Of a DNA stretch of 64,000 nt, positions 7,453 to 15,553 are shown piece after piece (the first letter of the stretch is position 1; each line of letters begins with the position of its first letter). Origin of the DNA: Nakamurella deserti (lineage in GTDB: Bacteria; Actinomycetota; Actinomycetes; Mycobacteriales; Nakamurellaceae). Under the pieces are notes generated by a model. The model did no database searches. It was not told the DNA's origin and was given only the letters and a program-made list of their open reading frames with translations. Where the stretch lies: the NCBI RefSeq assembly GCF_003260015.1, contig NZ_QCXS01000003.1:796315-860314 (forward strand). The letters are read 5' to 3'. A program made the translations under genes and the position numbers.

Positions 7453-7487
7453 GCTACACTAATGATTGTCGTTCTCATTAGTGTAGC
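7453..7487. promoter_or_regulatory. Zur-like operator: 13-bp perfect palindrome between divergent ribosomal operons
   Basis: GCTACACTAATGA (7453-7465) and TCATTAGTGTAGC (7475-7487) are perfect inverted repeats around a 9-nt centre. The inner part, ATGATTGTCGTTCTCAT, resembles actinobacterial Zur boxes (TGA-x9-TCA with A/T-rich halves). It is an AT-rich island in very GC-rich DNA, 33 nt from the rpmE2 start and 18 nt from the rpmG start, so one bound repressor could control both directions. Assignment to Zur rests on this form and on the zinc-free paralogues on both sides. Confidence 0.8.
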
Positions 7488-7505
7488 GCCGACCAGGAAG
7501 GTCCG

Positions 7506-7670
7506 ATGGACAGCACCGACACCCGGCCGTTCGTGAAACGGCGCTCGACCGCCGGCACCGGCCACCGCTGCGTGACCCGCACGAACCGCCGCGACGATCC
7601 CGAGCGGCTGACTCTGCTCCGGTACGAACGCTGCGTCCGGCGGCGCGTCGAGTTGCGCGAGGAGCGGTGA
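7506..7670 (+). CDS. rpmG: Ribosomal protein L33, zinc-independent paralogue
   Basis: A 54-aa L33: [31 protein letters not shown] and a final RRVELREER. The two isolated Cys do not form the CxxC pairs of zinc-binding L33. AGGAAGG precedes the ATG. It is the first gene of the rightward arm from the Zur-like palindrome. Its stop overlaps a GTG (7667) that would start rpsR. Confidence 0.92.
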   Translation: MDSTDTRPFVKRRSTAGTGHRCVTRTNRRDDPERLTLLRYERCVRRRVELREER

Positions 7671-7908
7671 GCGCGAGCGCGGCACCCGCCGCGGGGACGA
7701 CCGCCGACCGGCCGCGAAGGCGACACCACTCGGCACGGTCGACGACAAGGATGTGACTCTGTTGCGGCGCTTCATCTCCGACCGCGGCAAGATCCGCAGC
7801 CGCCGCGTCACCGGGCTCAGCCCGTCCGACCAGCGGCAGGTCGCGACCGCGATCCGCAACGCCCGCGAGATGGCCCTGCTGCCCTACCCCGGCGGCGCGG
7901 GGCGCTGA
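7667..7908 (+). pseudogene. rpsR: Ribosomal protein S18, zinc-independent paralogue, with a one-base frameshift
   Basis: The GTG at 7667 overlaps the rpmG stop (GTGA). Its frame reads [15 protein letters not shown], then departs from the family and stops about 30 codons in. The next frame has the S18 body: [33 protein letters not shown] and [13 protein letters not shown], stopping at 7906-7908. One missing base near 7705-7725 explains both parts; restored, the protein is 80 aa. The only in-frame start for the body is GTG 7753, which would give 51 aa lacking the N-terminus. Like L32 in the same locus, it is either truly broken or an assembly error. Confidence 0.82.
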
Positions 7909-7978
7909 GACGTGCGGCGAGGAGGCGACGGCAGTGCCGCGCGTCCGACCCGCTGCCCGCGGTGCGCACCGGTCCGGT

Positions 7979-8262
7979 GCGCACCGCCCTCGGCCTCCCT
8001 CTCGACGATGTCACCGTCGGCATGACGAGCCCCGCTCCTACGGCTGATGCGGCATTCTGCCCCGACTCCCCGACTCCCCGACCCCCCGACTCCCCGACTC
8101 CCCGACGAGCCGCCCGAGCGGCGCCGTGCGCTGCCCACGGAGCGCACCACTCTCGGCCTCCCGTCGGAGCACCTGACCGCGGTCGTGGTGAGCCCTGCTC
8201 CTACGCGCTGATCCGGCACGCTGCCCCGCTGCCCGACGAGCCGCCGCAGCGGCGCCGCGCCC
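7979..8262. repeat. Diverged duplicated intergenic unit with an internal CCGACTCC array
   Basis: The 360 nt between rpsR and the GAF-ANTAR gene holds no convincing gene. It holds two related copies of a ~120-150 nt sequence. Both contain GCGCACC, CTCGGCCTCC, GAGCCC-GCTCCTAC, then CTGCCCCG, CCCGACGAGCCGCC and GCGGCGCC, in the same order, at about 7979-8125 and 8142-8262. The first copy also carries five 8-bp units (CCGACTCC type) at 8062-8101. Function unknown; a decayed duplicated gene end or terminator is possible. Confidence 0.65.
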
Positions 8263-8271
8263 CTCACCGGC

Positions 8272-9015
8272 TCACTCCGCCGGGTCGACGCCGGTGGTCA
8301 CGAACTCCTCCGCGATGTCGTGCAGTTTTCGGTTGCGGTCCTGCGACGCGTGCACCAGCAGGCCGAACGCCTGCTGTGCGGTGATCTTGTGACGCTCCAT
8401 CAGGATCCCCTCGGCCCGCCCGATCACGTCGCGATGGGTCATCGCCGCACGGAGTTGCTGGTTCTCCTCGGCTCCGATCATCGCGATCGAGGCGTGGCTG
8501 GCCAGGAGCAGCCCGATCTGTTCGTCCCGGTCGTCGAACGCCGCGGCGTCGGCGGAGTACAGGTTGAGGGCACCGAGGTCGTCGGCGTGCACGTAGAGCT
8601 GCACGGCGAGCATCGACAGGATGCCCAGGTCGGCGGCGGCACCGGCGAACGCCGGCCAGCGGGGATCGACGCGCAGGTCGTCGACCCGGACCGTCAGCTG
8701 CTCCCGGATGGCGTCCAGGCAGGGCCCTTCACCGGTGCGGTACTGCACCTCGTCGATCCGCCGGACCGTCGGATCGGTGGCCGCGGGGGTGGTGATCCGG
8801 CGACGCCGGTCGATCCGGCTGATCCCGGCGTACGTGGCACCGGGGATGTTGACCACGGCGGCGTGCACGATCGCGTCGAGCGTCCGGTCCAGGCCGGGCG
8901 CCTGCTGCAGCGACCTCGCCATGTCGCTCAGCTGCCGGGCCAGGTTGTGGTCGGGCTGGCGCCCGCCGCTGGTCATGCCACGATCGGTGGAACGGGCTGC
9001 CCGGTCGTCGATCAT
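8272..9015 (-). CDS. GAF-ANTAR domain regulator
   Basis: A 247-aa protein. The GAF domain spans roughly residues 30-175 (LDRTLDAIVHAAVVNIPGATYAGIS, TGEGPCLDAIREQ, LGALNLYSADAAAFDDRD). The C-terminal ANTAR domain (about 190-240) has the family's spaced aromatic/Ala pattern: THRDVIGRAEGILMERHKIT, then AQQAFGLLVHASQDRNRKL. ANTAR domains bind paired hairpins in nascent RNA and prevent termination; the GAF domain senses an unknown ligand. AGGAGG lies a few bases before the ATG. It is a single gene on the minus strand, pointing away from a second GAF-ANTAR gene 570 nt away. Such proteins are very common in actinomycetes. The RNA targets are unknown. Confidence 0.9.
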   Translation of the reverse strand: MIDDRAARSTDRGMTSGGRQPDHNLARQLSDMARSLQQAPGLDRTLDAIVHAAVVNIPGATYAGISRIDRRRRITTPAATDPTVRRIDEVQYRTGEGPCLDAIREQLTVRVDDLRVDPRWPAFAGAAADLGILSMLAVQLYVHADDLGALNLYSADAAAFDDRDEQIGLLLASHASIAMIGAEENQQLRAAMTHRDVIGRAEGILMERHKITAQQAFGLLVHASQDRNRKLHDIAEEFVTTGVDPAE

Positions 9016-9472
9016 CGGGTCCTCCTGGAGGCGACCGCAGGTCTCGGCACGCCGACCCTCGGCGCGGGACGGACGGCGCGCCCGGCTTCCGTCCGGAGCG
9101 CTGTCTCCCGCCGGACGCTACGCCGTCGGCACGGAATTCTCCGGTCAGCGGGCGGGTCCCACCCCGCGCCCGCGCGGGCTCCCGGTGCCGGGTCGAGGAT
9201 GGTCACCGCTCGGCCCCGGTGGGCCAGGGGTCGGCGAGAGCGGGCTGTCGGGCGTCGCCGACACCGTGTGACGAGCCTCGGCCGGACCGGGCGGGTGATT
9301 CCATCCGCACACGCCGCGCGGCTCCCGTGCGACACCGCGCGGCCGGGATGACCGAGTGGCCCACGACCCGCCCAGCGTCGCGCGTGGAGGGTCTCACCCA
9401 TCAGCCGACACACCCTGGTCGTAACGTCATCTCGTCGCCCTGGAGGCAGCGAGGATGCACTCCATACGGGTA
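9016..9472. other. Intergenic region between two divergent GAF-ANTAR genes
   Basis: About 450 nt without a supportable gene. The short open frames here have no ribosome site and no family resemblance. Only the stress-type promoter just beyond its right end was recognised. Confidence 0.6.
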
Positions 9473-9498
9473 GTTCTCAGGGCCTCTTGTGTGGGTAT
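9473..9498 (+). promoter_or_regulatory. Candidate SigB/SigF-type stress promoter
   Basis: GTTC (9473-9476) lies 16 nt before GGGTAT (9493-9498), matching the actinobacterial general-stress consensus GTTT-N14-16-GGGTAT except for one base. It is about 90 nt upstream of the ATG of the rightward GAF-ANTAR gene. Confidence 0.55.
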
Positions 9499-9587
9499 GG
9501 TGACAGTGGGTTCGGAACCAGCCCAGTGCCAGCAGCGCTGCCGGCGCCCCCCGGCGGCCCCGTTCCGACCTGCCCCAGGAGCCCGTG

Positions 9588-10415
9588 ATGATCGACGCCA
9601 CCTCCCATACCGACACGCACCCCGCCCGCGACCGCGTCCCCCCGACCCGACCCACGCCGACGCGACCCTCCCGGAGCACCGACGCCCGCGCGGCCGTCTC
9701 CCTGGAAGCGCGGACCGCGGCAGGGCTGTCGGCTCTCGCGTCCGTGGTCGCCAGTCCCGCCGAGGACGACGGTGACATGACGGTGTCGGCCCTGACGGTG
9801 GTGTCGACGTTCGTGCCCGGGGCACGGTGGGTGACGCTGACCGAACGGCGCCCCGGTCACTCCCGGATCCGCACCCTGGCCAGCAGCGACGCCTCCGGGG
9901 CCCTGGGCGACGAGCTGCAGTTGCGGCTGTCGCAGGGACCCACGGTGCAGGCGATCCGCGAGCGCACCCCGGTCCTGGTCCACGACCTCACGGCCGACAC
10001 CCGCTGGCCCGACTTCAGCCGCGCCGCGGTCGGCCAGACACCGATCCGCTCGGTGCTGAGCTTCCCCCTCCACGGCACCCATGACGCCACCTGTGCGCTC
10101 ACGCTGTACGGCGCGGAGACGCACGCCTTCACCGGTGACGCGGTGTACATCGCGTCGGTGGCCGCGGGCTCCGTCGAGACGGCACTGGCCGGCCTGGCGC
10201 AGCGGCTGCGGGCGCGCAACCTGCACCAGGCCCTGATGAGCAACCGCCGGATCGGCGTGGCGGTGGGCATCCTGATGGCGGCCCACCGGTGGACCGAGGA
10301 GCGCGCCTTTCAGGAGATGGCCACCCTCAGTCAGGCCAACAACCGCAAGGTCATCGACCTCGCCGACGAGGTCATCCTCACCGGGGCCCTGCCGGACTCA
10401 CCGCCGAAGGTCTGA
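9588..10415 (+). CDS. GAF-ANTAR domain regulator, probably stress-induced
   Basis: A 275-aa protein with a Thr/Pro/Arg-rich N-terminal ~35 residues and a GAF domain (about 40-205: VSALTVVSTFVPGARWVTLT, SQGPTVQAIRER, RSVLSFPLHG). The ANTAR domain closes it (about 215-262: SNRRIGVAVGILMAAHRWTE, AFQEMATLSQANNRKVIDLA). ATG 9588 is preferred to the adjacent GTG 9585 because CAGGAG is 6 nt before it. A SigB-like promoter about 90 nt upstream suggests stress control. Its stop is 2 nt from that of the convergent PAP2 gene. As an RNA-binding antiterminator it would act on unknown transcripts. Confidence 0.9.
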   Translation: MIDATSHTDTHPARDRVPPTRPTPTRPSRSTDARAAVSLEARTAAGLSALASVVASPAEDDGDMTVSALTVVSTFVPGARWVTLTERRPGHSRIRTLASSDASGALGDELQLRLSQGPTVQAIRERTPVLVHDLTADTRWPDFSRAAVGQTPIRSVLSFPLHGTHDATCALTLYGAETHAFTGDAVYIASVAAGSVETALAGLAQRLRARNLHQALMSNRRIGVAVGILMAAHRWTEERAFQEMATLSQANNRKVIDLADEVILTGALPDSPPKV

Positions 10416-10417
10416 CG

Positions 10418-11287
10418 TCAGGCTCGGACCCCGGCGTCCGGGCGGCGCCTCGCACCGCGGAACGGACGGCCCAGCCGCAGCGCGCGGCCGCCGAAGAGCA
10501 CCGTCACCACCAGGAACCAGCCGTATCCCAGCGCGGCGCCGGCGACCACGTCGGTCAGCCAGTGCACACCCAGTAGCGCGCGGCTCGCGGCCACCGCGAC
10601 CGCGATCAGCACCGCCATCGCCGCCAGGACGGCCCGCACGGTGCGCGGCGCGGTGCGGCCGAGGATCATTGCCACCGCGGGCCACACCGCCGCCGCGGCG
10701 CCGGCGTGGCCGGACGGGAACGACGAGCCGACCGATTCGACGAGCTGCAGCACCGCGGGCCGGTCCCGACCCACGATCGCCTTGAGTCCGTTGACGAGGA
10801 TCTTCTCGCCCCCCAGCACGGCCACCCCGAAGAGCATCACCTCGGGGCGGCGGTGCCGCAGCAGGTCCACCAGCACCGCCGCCGCCAGCGCCGGCAGCAC
10901 GACGGCGGTGTCCCCGAGGTGGGTCACCGCCGTGATCACGCCGATCGAGCCGGAGTCGGCGTGGTCGGCGCCCCAGCGGGCCACGGCGGCGTCGAACCGG
11001 GCCAGACCACCCCGGCCGTCGACCATGTCGAGCACCAGGCCGACGGCCAGGGCCGTCGCGAAGACCACGGCGAGCGCTGCGGTGACGGCCAGACCGCCGG
11101 CGGCTCGCCGGTCCAGCCGCTGCCGCAGGAACCGCTGCAGCCGTGGACGGCCGGCCAGCCGACGCACCAGGGCCCGTTCCTCCGCCGTGGTGTCCACCGG
11201 ATCGACGGGACCCCGCGAGGCCGACACCACGAGCGCGGCCAGCCCGGCGGCGCCCGCCACGAGCAACACCGCGATCGTGACGCCCAT
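10418..11287 (-). CDS. PAP2-superfamily membrane phosphatase
   Basis: A 289-aa integral membrane protein with about six hydrophobic segments. It shows the three PAP2 phosphatase signatures: KAIVGRDRP, the central FPSGHAGAA (catalytic His) and SRALLGVHWLTDVVAG (second catalytic His with Asp). These enzymes remove phosphate from lipid phosphates such as undecaprenyl pyrophosphate, phosphatidic acid or phosphatidylglycerol phosphate. The substrate here is not known. It starts MGVTIAVLLVAG at 11287, sharing one base with the stop of the upstream PAP2 gene (TGATG), so the two are co-translated. It has an extra charged N-terminal segment after the first helix (TTAEERALVRRLAG) not present in its neighbour. 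Confidence 0.9.
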   Translation of the reverse strand: MGVTIAVLLVAGAAGLAALVVSASRGPVDPVDTTAEERALVRRLAGRPRLQRFLRQRLDRRAAGGLAVTAALAVVFATALAVGLVLDMVDGRGGLARFDAAVARWGADHADSGSIGVITAVTHLGDTAVVLPALAAAVLVDLLRHRRPEVMLFGVAVLGGEKILVNGLKAIVGRDRPAVLQLVESVGSSFPSGHAGAAAAVWPAVAMILGRTAPRTVRAVLAAMAVLIAVAVAASRALLGVHWLTDVVAGAALGYGWFLVVTVLFGGRALRLGRPFRGARRRPDAGVRA

Positions 11288-12018
11288 CAGCGCACCGGCG
11301 GGCGCGGGCCGTGACCGCCGGTCGGCGATCCGAGGAACCGGCGGATGATTACGAACACCACGAGTACGCAGGCCGCGCCCAGGGCCAGGCCGGCGAGGAC
11401 GTCGGTCAGGTAGTGGGCCCCGCGGTACATCCGTGACGCCGCGACGGCCGCCGGCACCGCCACGGCGAGGACCACCGTGAGAACTCGCAGCCAGGTCCGC
11501 CGGGTGTGGGCCAGGACGACGACGGCGATGGCCGCGTAGGCGGCGGCCGCACCCGTGTGGCCGGATGGGAAGCTGCTGTCGACGGTGACCGCCTCGAGCC
11601 GCGGGACGTCCGGGCGGGGACGGGCGACGATCGTGGTGACGGCCAGGAAGACCGCCCCCTCGATCGCGGTCGAGGCCACCACGAAGGTGACCGCGAGCCA
11701 CGACCGGAGCCGGATCCCGATGACCAGAGCGGCGACAGCGGTGACGACGACCTTGGTCAGGGTCTGGCCGAGCAGGCTGCCGACACGGGTCAGACCGTCC
11801 AGCAGCGGTGTGCGGTGGTCGACCATCCACACCGAGGCCGACCGGTCGAGCCGGGCCGGCCAGCTGTCGCCGGTGCGGGAGATCAGCAACCCCAGCGCCA
11901 CCCAGACGGCGGCCAGGACCAGTCCCGCGACGACCGTCGCGGCCGCCGCCCTCAGCACCGCCGCCCGGGCCGGCCGTTCCTCCGGCGTCCGCCGCACCGC
12001 ACCCGCCACTGCACCCAT
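11287..12018 (-). CDS. PAP2-superfamily membrane phosphatase
   Basis: A 243-aa paralogue of the downstream gene. It has the PAP2 motifs VARPRPDVPRL (with the upstream basic residue replaced), SSFPSGHTGAAAAYA and SRMYRGAHYLTDVLAG. Several transmembrane helices are present and a proline/arginine tail ends at the TGATG overlap. The ATG at 12018 is chosen because AGAGGTGG is just upstream; an in-frame start at 12048 would add ten unremarkable residues. The tandem arrangement suggests a duplication followed by divergence, perhaps with different lipid substrates. Confidence 0.88.
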   Translation of the reverse strand: MGAVAGAVRRTPEERPARAAVLRAAAATVVAGLVLAAVWVALGLLISRTGDSWPARLDRSASVWMVDHRTPLLDGLTRVGSLLGQTLTKVVVTAVAALVIGIRLRSWLAVTFVVASTAIEGAVFLAVTTIVARPRPDVPRLEAVTVDSSFPSGHTGAAAAYAAIAVVVLAHTRRTWLRVLTVVLAVAVPAAVAASRMYRGAHYLTDVLAGLALGAACVLVVFVIIRRFLGSPTGGHGPRPPVR

Positions 12019-12113
12019 CGGCCACCTCTGTCCGGCTCGCCCCGTCACGTGTGATGCACGTGCCGTGCAGCAGCGATACCCAGCACGAGGTCACCGCAAC
12101 GAGCCCGAACGAC

Positions 12114-12146
12114 GACACCCGCCCCTGCGCGGCAGGAGCGGGTGTC
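12114..12146 (-). terminator. Strong hairpin downstream of tRNA-Arg
   Basis: GACACCCGCCCCTGC (12114-12128) pairs with GCAGGAGCGGGTGTC (12132-12146) with one mismatch and a 3-nt loop. It begins 8 nt beyond the tRNA 3' end in the tRNA's direction, followed by a moderately T-rich stretch. Acts as a terminator for the tRNA transcript. Confidence 0.75.
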
Positions 12147-12154
12147 GGATGCTG

Positions 12155-12227
12155 TGCGCCCGGAGGGATTCGAACCCCCAACCTTCTGATCCGTAGTCAG
12201 ATGCTCTATCCGTTGAGCTACGGGCGC
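12155..12227 (-). tRNA. tRNA-Arg (anticodon ACG)
   Basis: A 73-nt cloverleaf on the minus strand. The acceptor stem is GCGCCCG/CGGGCGC with discriminator A. The D arm holds TAGCTCAACGGATAGAGCA. The anticodon stem TCTGA/TCAGA encloses loop CTACGGA (anticodon ACG, wobble A expected to become inosine). The T arm is GTTGGGGGTTCGAATCCC-like. CCA is not encoded. It is followed by a strong hairpin. Confidence 0.97.
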
Positions 12228-12307
12228 GTGTGCACTTCTTCAGTTGTGACTCCGCCGACGAGCGACGGGGCCGGAGCCCACAAGAACCTACCAGGCTCTG
12301 CGGACCG

Positions 12308-12394
12308 CGGAAGCGAGAGGATTTGAACCTCCGGTACCTGTTAAGGCACATCTCATTAGCAGTGAGACCCATTCGGCCGCTCTGGCACGCTTCC
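12308..12394 (-). tRNA. tRNA-Ser (anticodon GCT)
   Basis: An 87-nt class II tRNA on the minus strand. The acceptor is GGAAGCG/CGCTTCC with discriminator G. The anticodon loop CTGCTAA lies in a CTCA/TGAG stem (anticodon GCT, reading AGC/AGU). It has the long variable arm expected for serine and a T loop TTCAAAT. It lies 80 nt upstream of tRNA-Arg on the same strand. Confidence 0.96.
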
Positions 12395-12472
12395 CCAGCC
12401 CCACCCGAGGGTGTTGCCTCGACGAGGGTACCCGGCGGCCACCGGCAAGAGCAAAACCGCCGCCGGCCCGCC

Positions 12473-13309
12473 TCAGGACAGGCACGCCGCCAGGTCCAGC
12501 GCGGCCAGGTCGGGAGCGTCCGCACCGGGTCCGCAACCCAGCGTCGCGAACTCCGTCCCGTTCCACGCCAGCACGTTCCAGACGGTGGTCGTCCCGTCGG
12601 TGACCTGCACCGCGGCCCCCAGCGCGTCCTCGAGCTCGACGACCTCGGCCCGCTCGGTCGCGGAGACGAAACCGTCCGACCCGGACAGGTCGGTCCAGCG
12701 TCCGTCCGCCCCGATTCCGAACGCCGACAGCACCGCCCGCCCGTCGGCCTGCGCGGCCCGGACGAGGCACCGCCCACCCGCCCCACAGGCCAGCCGGCCG
12801 TCGGGCTGTGCGGCGAAGGTCACTCCGTACGGCACCGCCTGGACCGCCACCAGCGCCCCGGCGGGGTCGACGGAGATCATCGCGGCCCGCCCACCCTGAC
12901 TGATCAACGCCGCCGAGTAGTTCCCGACGACGTCGGCGTGGGTGCCGAGCACCTGGCAGTCGTCGCACCCCACGAGCTGCACGTCGACGGTGTCCTCGGC
13001 GGCGGGGGAGGTGGGGGCTGCCGGCGAGGCCTCGACGGCCGTGCCGTCCTCGGGCTCCGGAGCCGGCGCGGCGGACCCCTCGGACGACACCGGTGCGGGG
13101 TCCGCGACCGACGACTCCACGGGCGCCGCTCCCCCGCCGCCCAGCCCGGGCACCGTCACCTGCAGCTTCGTCGGAGCCCCCGCAGCGGCCGCACCGGTGC
13201 CCATCACCGACGCCAGCGCGCCGGGCGTGGTCGACGCACCGTCCGCACCGCCGCAGCCGCCGAGCAGCACCAGACCGATCACCACACCCACCACCCGAGC
13301 CGCACGCAT
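12473..13309 (-). CDS. Putative lipoprotein of unknown function
   Basis: A 278-aa protein with a lipoprotein signal: [16 protein letters not shown] followed by the lipobox LLGGC (lipid-modified Cys about residue 19). A low-complexity Ala/Pro/Glu/Gly-rich linker (residues ~25-105) joins it to a C-terminal domain of about 170 residues that includes a GCDDCQVLG motif, CGAGGRC and a terminal LGCGPGAD...LAACLS. The Cys pairs suggest disulfides in an extracytoplasmic domain. I do not recognise the family. It lies alone between tRNA-Ser and the divergently transcribed aminotransferase gene. Confidence 0.75.
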   Translation of the reverse strand: MRAARVVGVVIGLVLLGGCGGADGASTTPGALASVMGTGAAAAGAPTKLQVTVPGLGGGGAAPVESSVADPAPVSSEGSAAPAPEPEDGTAVEASPAAPTSPAAEDTVDVQLVGCDDCQVLGTHADVVGNYSAALISQGGRAAMISVDPAGALVAVQAVPYGVTFAAQPDGRLACGAGGRCLVRAAQADGRAVLSAFGIGADGRWTDLSGSDGFVSATERAEVVELEDALGAAVQVTDGTTTVWNVLAWNGTEFATLGCGPGADAPDLAALDLAACLS

Positions 13310-13420
13310 GCTGCGACCCTACGGAGCCGGCCGACCCGCGCCGCCGGGCCGCGCCGGGCCGGGGCCGACCCCACCGGCGCCACTAGGCTCGCGAGGTCCG
13401 CACCAGAAAGGCTTTCCGCG

Positions 13421-14476
13421 ATGACCGCCCAGCTCCGTGCCGCGCTCGACGCGCTGCCCGCCTACACCCCTGGCCGCACCGTTCCCGGGGCGGTCAAACT
13501 GGCGTCGAACGAGATGCCCTTCCCCCCGCTGGACTCCGTCGTGCGGGCCATCGCCGACGCCGCTGCCGGTATCAACCGCTACCCCGACAACGGGGCCGGC
13601 GCGCTCACCGCCAGGCTCGCCACCCGCTTCGACGTCGATCCCGCCCGGATCGCCGTCGGGTGCGGATCGGTCGCCCTGTGCCAGCAGCTCGTCGAGGCGA
13701 CCTGCGTGGCCGGTGACGAGGTGCTCTACCCGTGGCGGTCGTTCGAGGCGTACCCGATCATCACCGCCGTCGTCGGCGCCACCTCCGTCCAGGTGCCGCT
13801 CACCGACGAGGCGCTGGACCTCGACGCCCTGGCCGCCGCCGTCACCGACCGGACCCGGCTGATCTTCGTCTGCAGCCCCAACAACCCCACGGGGACGGTG
13901 GTCGGTCGCGCGGCGCTGGACGCCTTCCTGGACGCGGTGCCCGACCGGGTGCTCGTCGTCCTCGACGAGGCCTACCGCGAGTTCGTGGACGACCCGGCGG
14001 CGGTCGACGGCATCGAGTACGCCCGCGGGCGCGACAACGTGGTGGTGCTGCGCACCCTGTCCAAGGCCTACGGGTTGGCGGGTCTGCGCGTCGGCTTCGC
14101 CGTCGGCGCCCCGGAGGTCGCGGCCACCCTGCGCAAGATCGGCATCCCGTTCGCGGTCAACGCGCTCGCCCAGGCCGCTGCGGTCGCGTCGCTGGACGCC
14201 GAGGACGAGCTGCTGGCCCGGTGCCGGCAGATCGTCGACGAGCGCGTCCGCGTCCGCGATGCGCTGCTGACCGCGGGCTTCGACGTCCCGGCGACCCAGG
14301 CCAACTTCGTGTGGCTGCCCGTCCGGCACCGCGCAGGCGAGTTCGCCGCGCACTGCGAGCGGGCGAAGGTCATCGTCCGGCCGTTCACCCACCCGGAGAA
14401 CGGCGGCGTGCGCGTCTCCATCGGCACCGCCGACCAGAACGACGCCTTCCTGGCCGCGGCGCTGAGCTTCGGCTGA
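13421..14476 (+). CDS. pat: Histidinol-phosphate/aromatic aminotransferase (HisC/Pat family)
   Basis: A 351-aa fold-type I PLP aminotransferase with typical features: [12 protein letters not shown] near the N-terminus, CSPNNPTGT, and LDEAYREF. The Schiff-base lysine is K215 in [15 protein letters not shown], and the C-terminal RVSIGT carries the substrate-binding Arg. The [19 protein letters not shown] opening and [13 protein letters not shown] resemble the actinobacterial Pat (HisC2) proteins that prefer aromatic amino acids, rather than HisC inside a his operon. No other histidine gene lies nearby, which supports the aromatic role. AGAAAGG precedes the ATG. Confidence 0.9.
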   Translation: MTAQLRAALDALPAYTPGRTVPGAVKLASNEMPFPPLDSVVRAIADAAAGINRYPDNGAGALTARLATRFDVDPARIAVGCGSVALCQQLVEATCVAGDEVLYPWRSFEAYPIITAVVGATSVQVPLTDEALDLDALAAAVTDRTRLIFVCSPNNPTGTVVGRAALDAFLDAVPDRVLVVLDEAYREFVDDPAAVDGIEYARGRDNVVVLRTLSKAYGLAGLRVGFAVGAPEVAATLRKIGIPFAVNALAQAAAVASLDAEDELLARCRQIVDERVRVRDALLTAGFDVPATQANFVWLPVRHRAGEFAAHCERAKVIVRPFTHPENGGVRVSIGTADQNDAFLAAALSFG

Positions 14477-14485
14477 CGCCGGCGG

Positions 14486-15271
14486 CTACTCCAGACTGAC
14501 GATGCGCCAGATCGCGTAGACGCCGAGCAGCACGATGGCGCCCCGCAGCACCGGCGCCGGCAGCTTGCGGCCCACCCCGGCGCCGATGAAGCCGCCGATC
14601 AGCGAGCCGACGGCGATCATCCCGGCGGCCACCCAGTTGATCCGGTCGAACGCGACGATCGTGTAGATGGCCGCTGACACCACGTTGACCAGCAGCGACA
14701 GCAGGTTCTTCGCGGCGTTGATCTCCTGCAGCGAGTTGTGCACCAGCGCGCCCATGATGCCGACCAGCAGGATGCCCTGCGCGGCGGCGAAATAGCCGCC
14801 GTAGACCCCCGCGATGAACGTCCACACCACCAGCAGGGTCAACCGGCCGGTGGTGATCACCGACAGCTCACGCCCGGCGAGCACCGCTCGCCGCCGCACC
14901 CAGGCCTGGATGCGTGGCTGCACCACGACGAGCACCAGGGCCAGCCCGAGCAGTACCGGGACGATGGTCTCGAACGCGTCGGCCGGCAGCACCAGCAGCA
15001 GGCAGGCGCCCAGCACCGAGCCGATCAGTGAGGCGGGGATCTGCCAGCGCAGCCGTGGCCACTGCCCGCGCAGTTCCCGGCGGTAGCCCCACGTCCCGGA
15101 GACACTGCCCGCCACGAGACCGACGGCGTTGCTCATCGTCGCGGTGACCGGCGGGACGCCGAAGGCCAGCAGCGTGGGGAAGGTGATGAGCGTGCCGGAG
15201 CCGACCACCGCGTTGATGGTGCCCGCACCGATCCCGGCCAGCAGGACCAGCATCGCCTCCACGAACGTCAC
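14486..15271 (-). CDS. TauE/SafE-family (DUF81) membrane transporter
   Basis: A 261-aa protein with about eight hydrophobic segments. It has the TauE/SafE half-repeats: GIGAGTINAVVGSGTLITFP at the N-terminus and a related AGVYGGYFAAAQGILL in the middle. SALIGSVLGA-type and GGFIGAGVGRKLP loops follow each half. The family is associated with export of sulfite or organosulfonates, but the substrate of this member is unknown. The start is a GTG (MTFVEAMLVL). It is convergent with the aminotransferase gene, 9 nt away, and has no clear operon partner. Confidence 0.85.
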   Translation of the reverse strand: MTFVEAMLVLLAGIGAGTINAVVGSGTLITFPTLLAFGVPPVTATMSNAVGLVAGSVSGTWGYRRELRGQWPRLRWQIPASLIGSVLGACLLLVLPADAFETIVPVLLGLALVLVVVQPRIQAWVRRRAVLAGRELSVITTGRLTLLVVWTFIAGVYGGYFAAAQGILLVGIMGALVHNSLQEINAAKNLLSLLVNVVSAAIYTIVAFDRINWVAAGMIAVGSLIGGFIGAGVGRKLPAPVLRGAIVLLGVYAIWRIVSLE

Positions 15272-15553
15272 CAGGGCACCCTACGGGCCGTCGGCCGGTG
15301 GTCCGCCCGCCGCCGGCCCGCCCGTCCGGAACCGACGAGGGACATGACCCGGGCACGCAGAGTCAATTCCCGCCGCCACCGCCGGGCGATCGGTGTGTGC
15401 ATCACACTTATGGGCGTATCACCACCCCACAGAGCAACGATGACGCGCTCCGACGCCGTCCGAGCCCCGGTACGGATGTCGCTTCGCACTCCGACGGGAC
15501 CACGGCGACAACTGAATGGAGTAATCTCAACGCGGATCCGAGGGGAGGTGGCC

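Noticed and set aside
9203-9473. Small Arg/Pro-rich frames between the two GAF-ANTAR genes
   Set aside because: No ribosome site, no family resemblance, and overlapping frames on both strands of equal quality.
12155-12394. tRNA genes as attachment sites for an integrated element
   Set aside because: No integrase, no repeated tRNA 3' end and no change in composition on either side.
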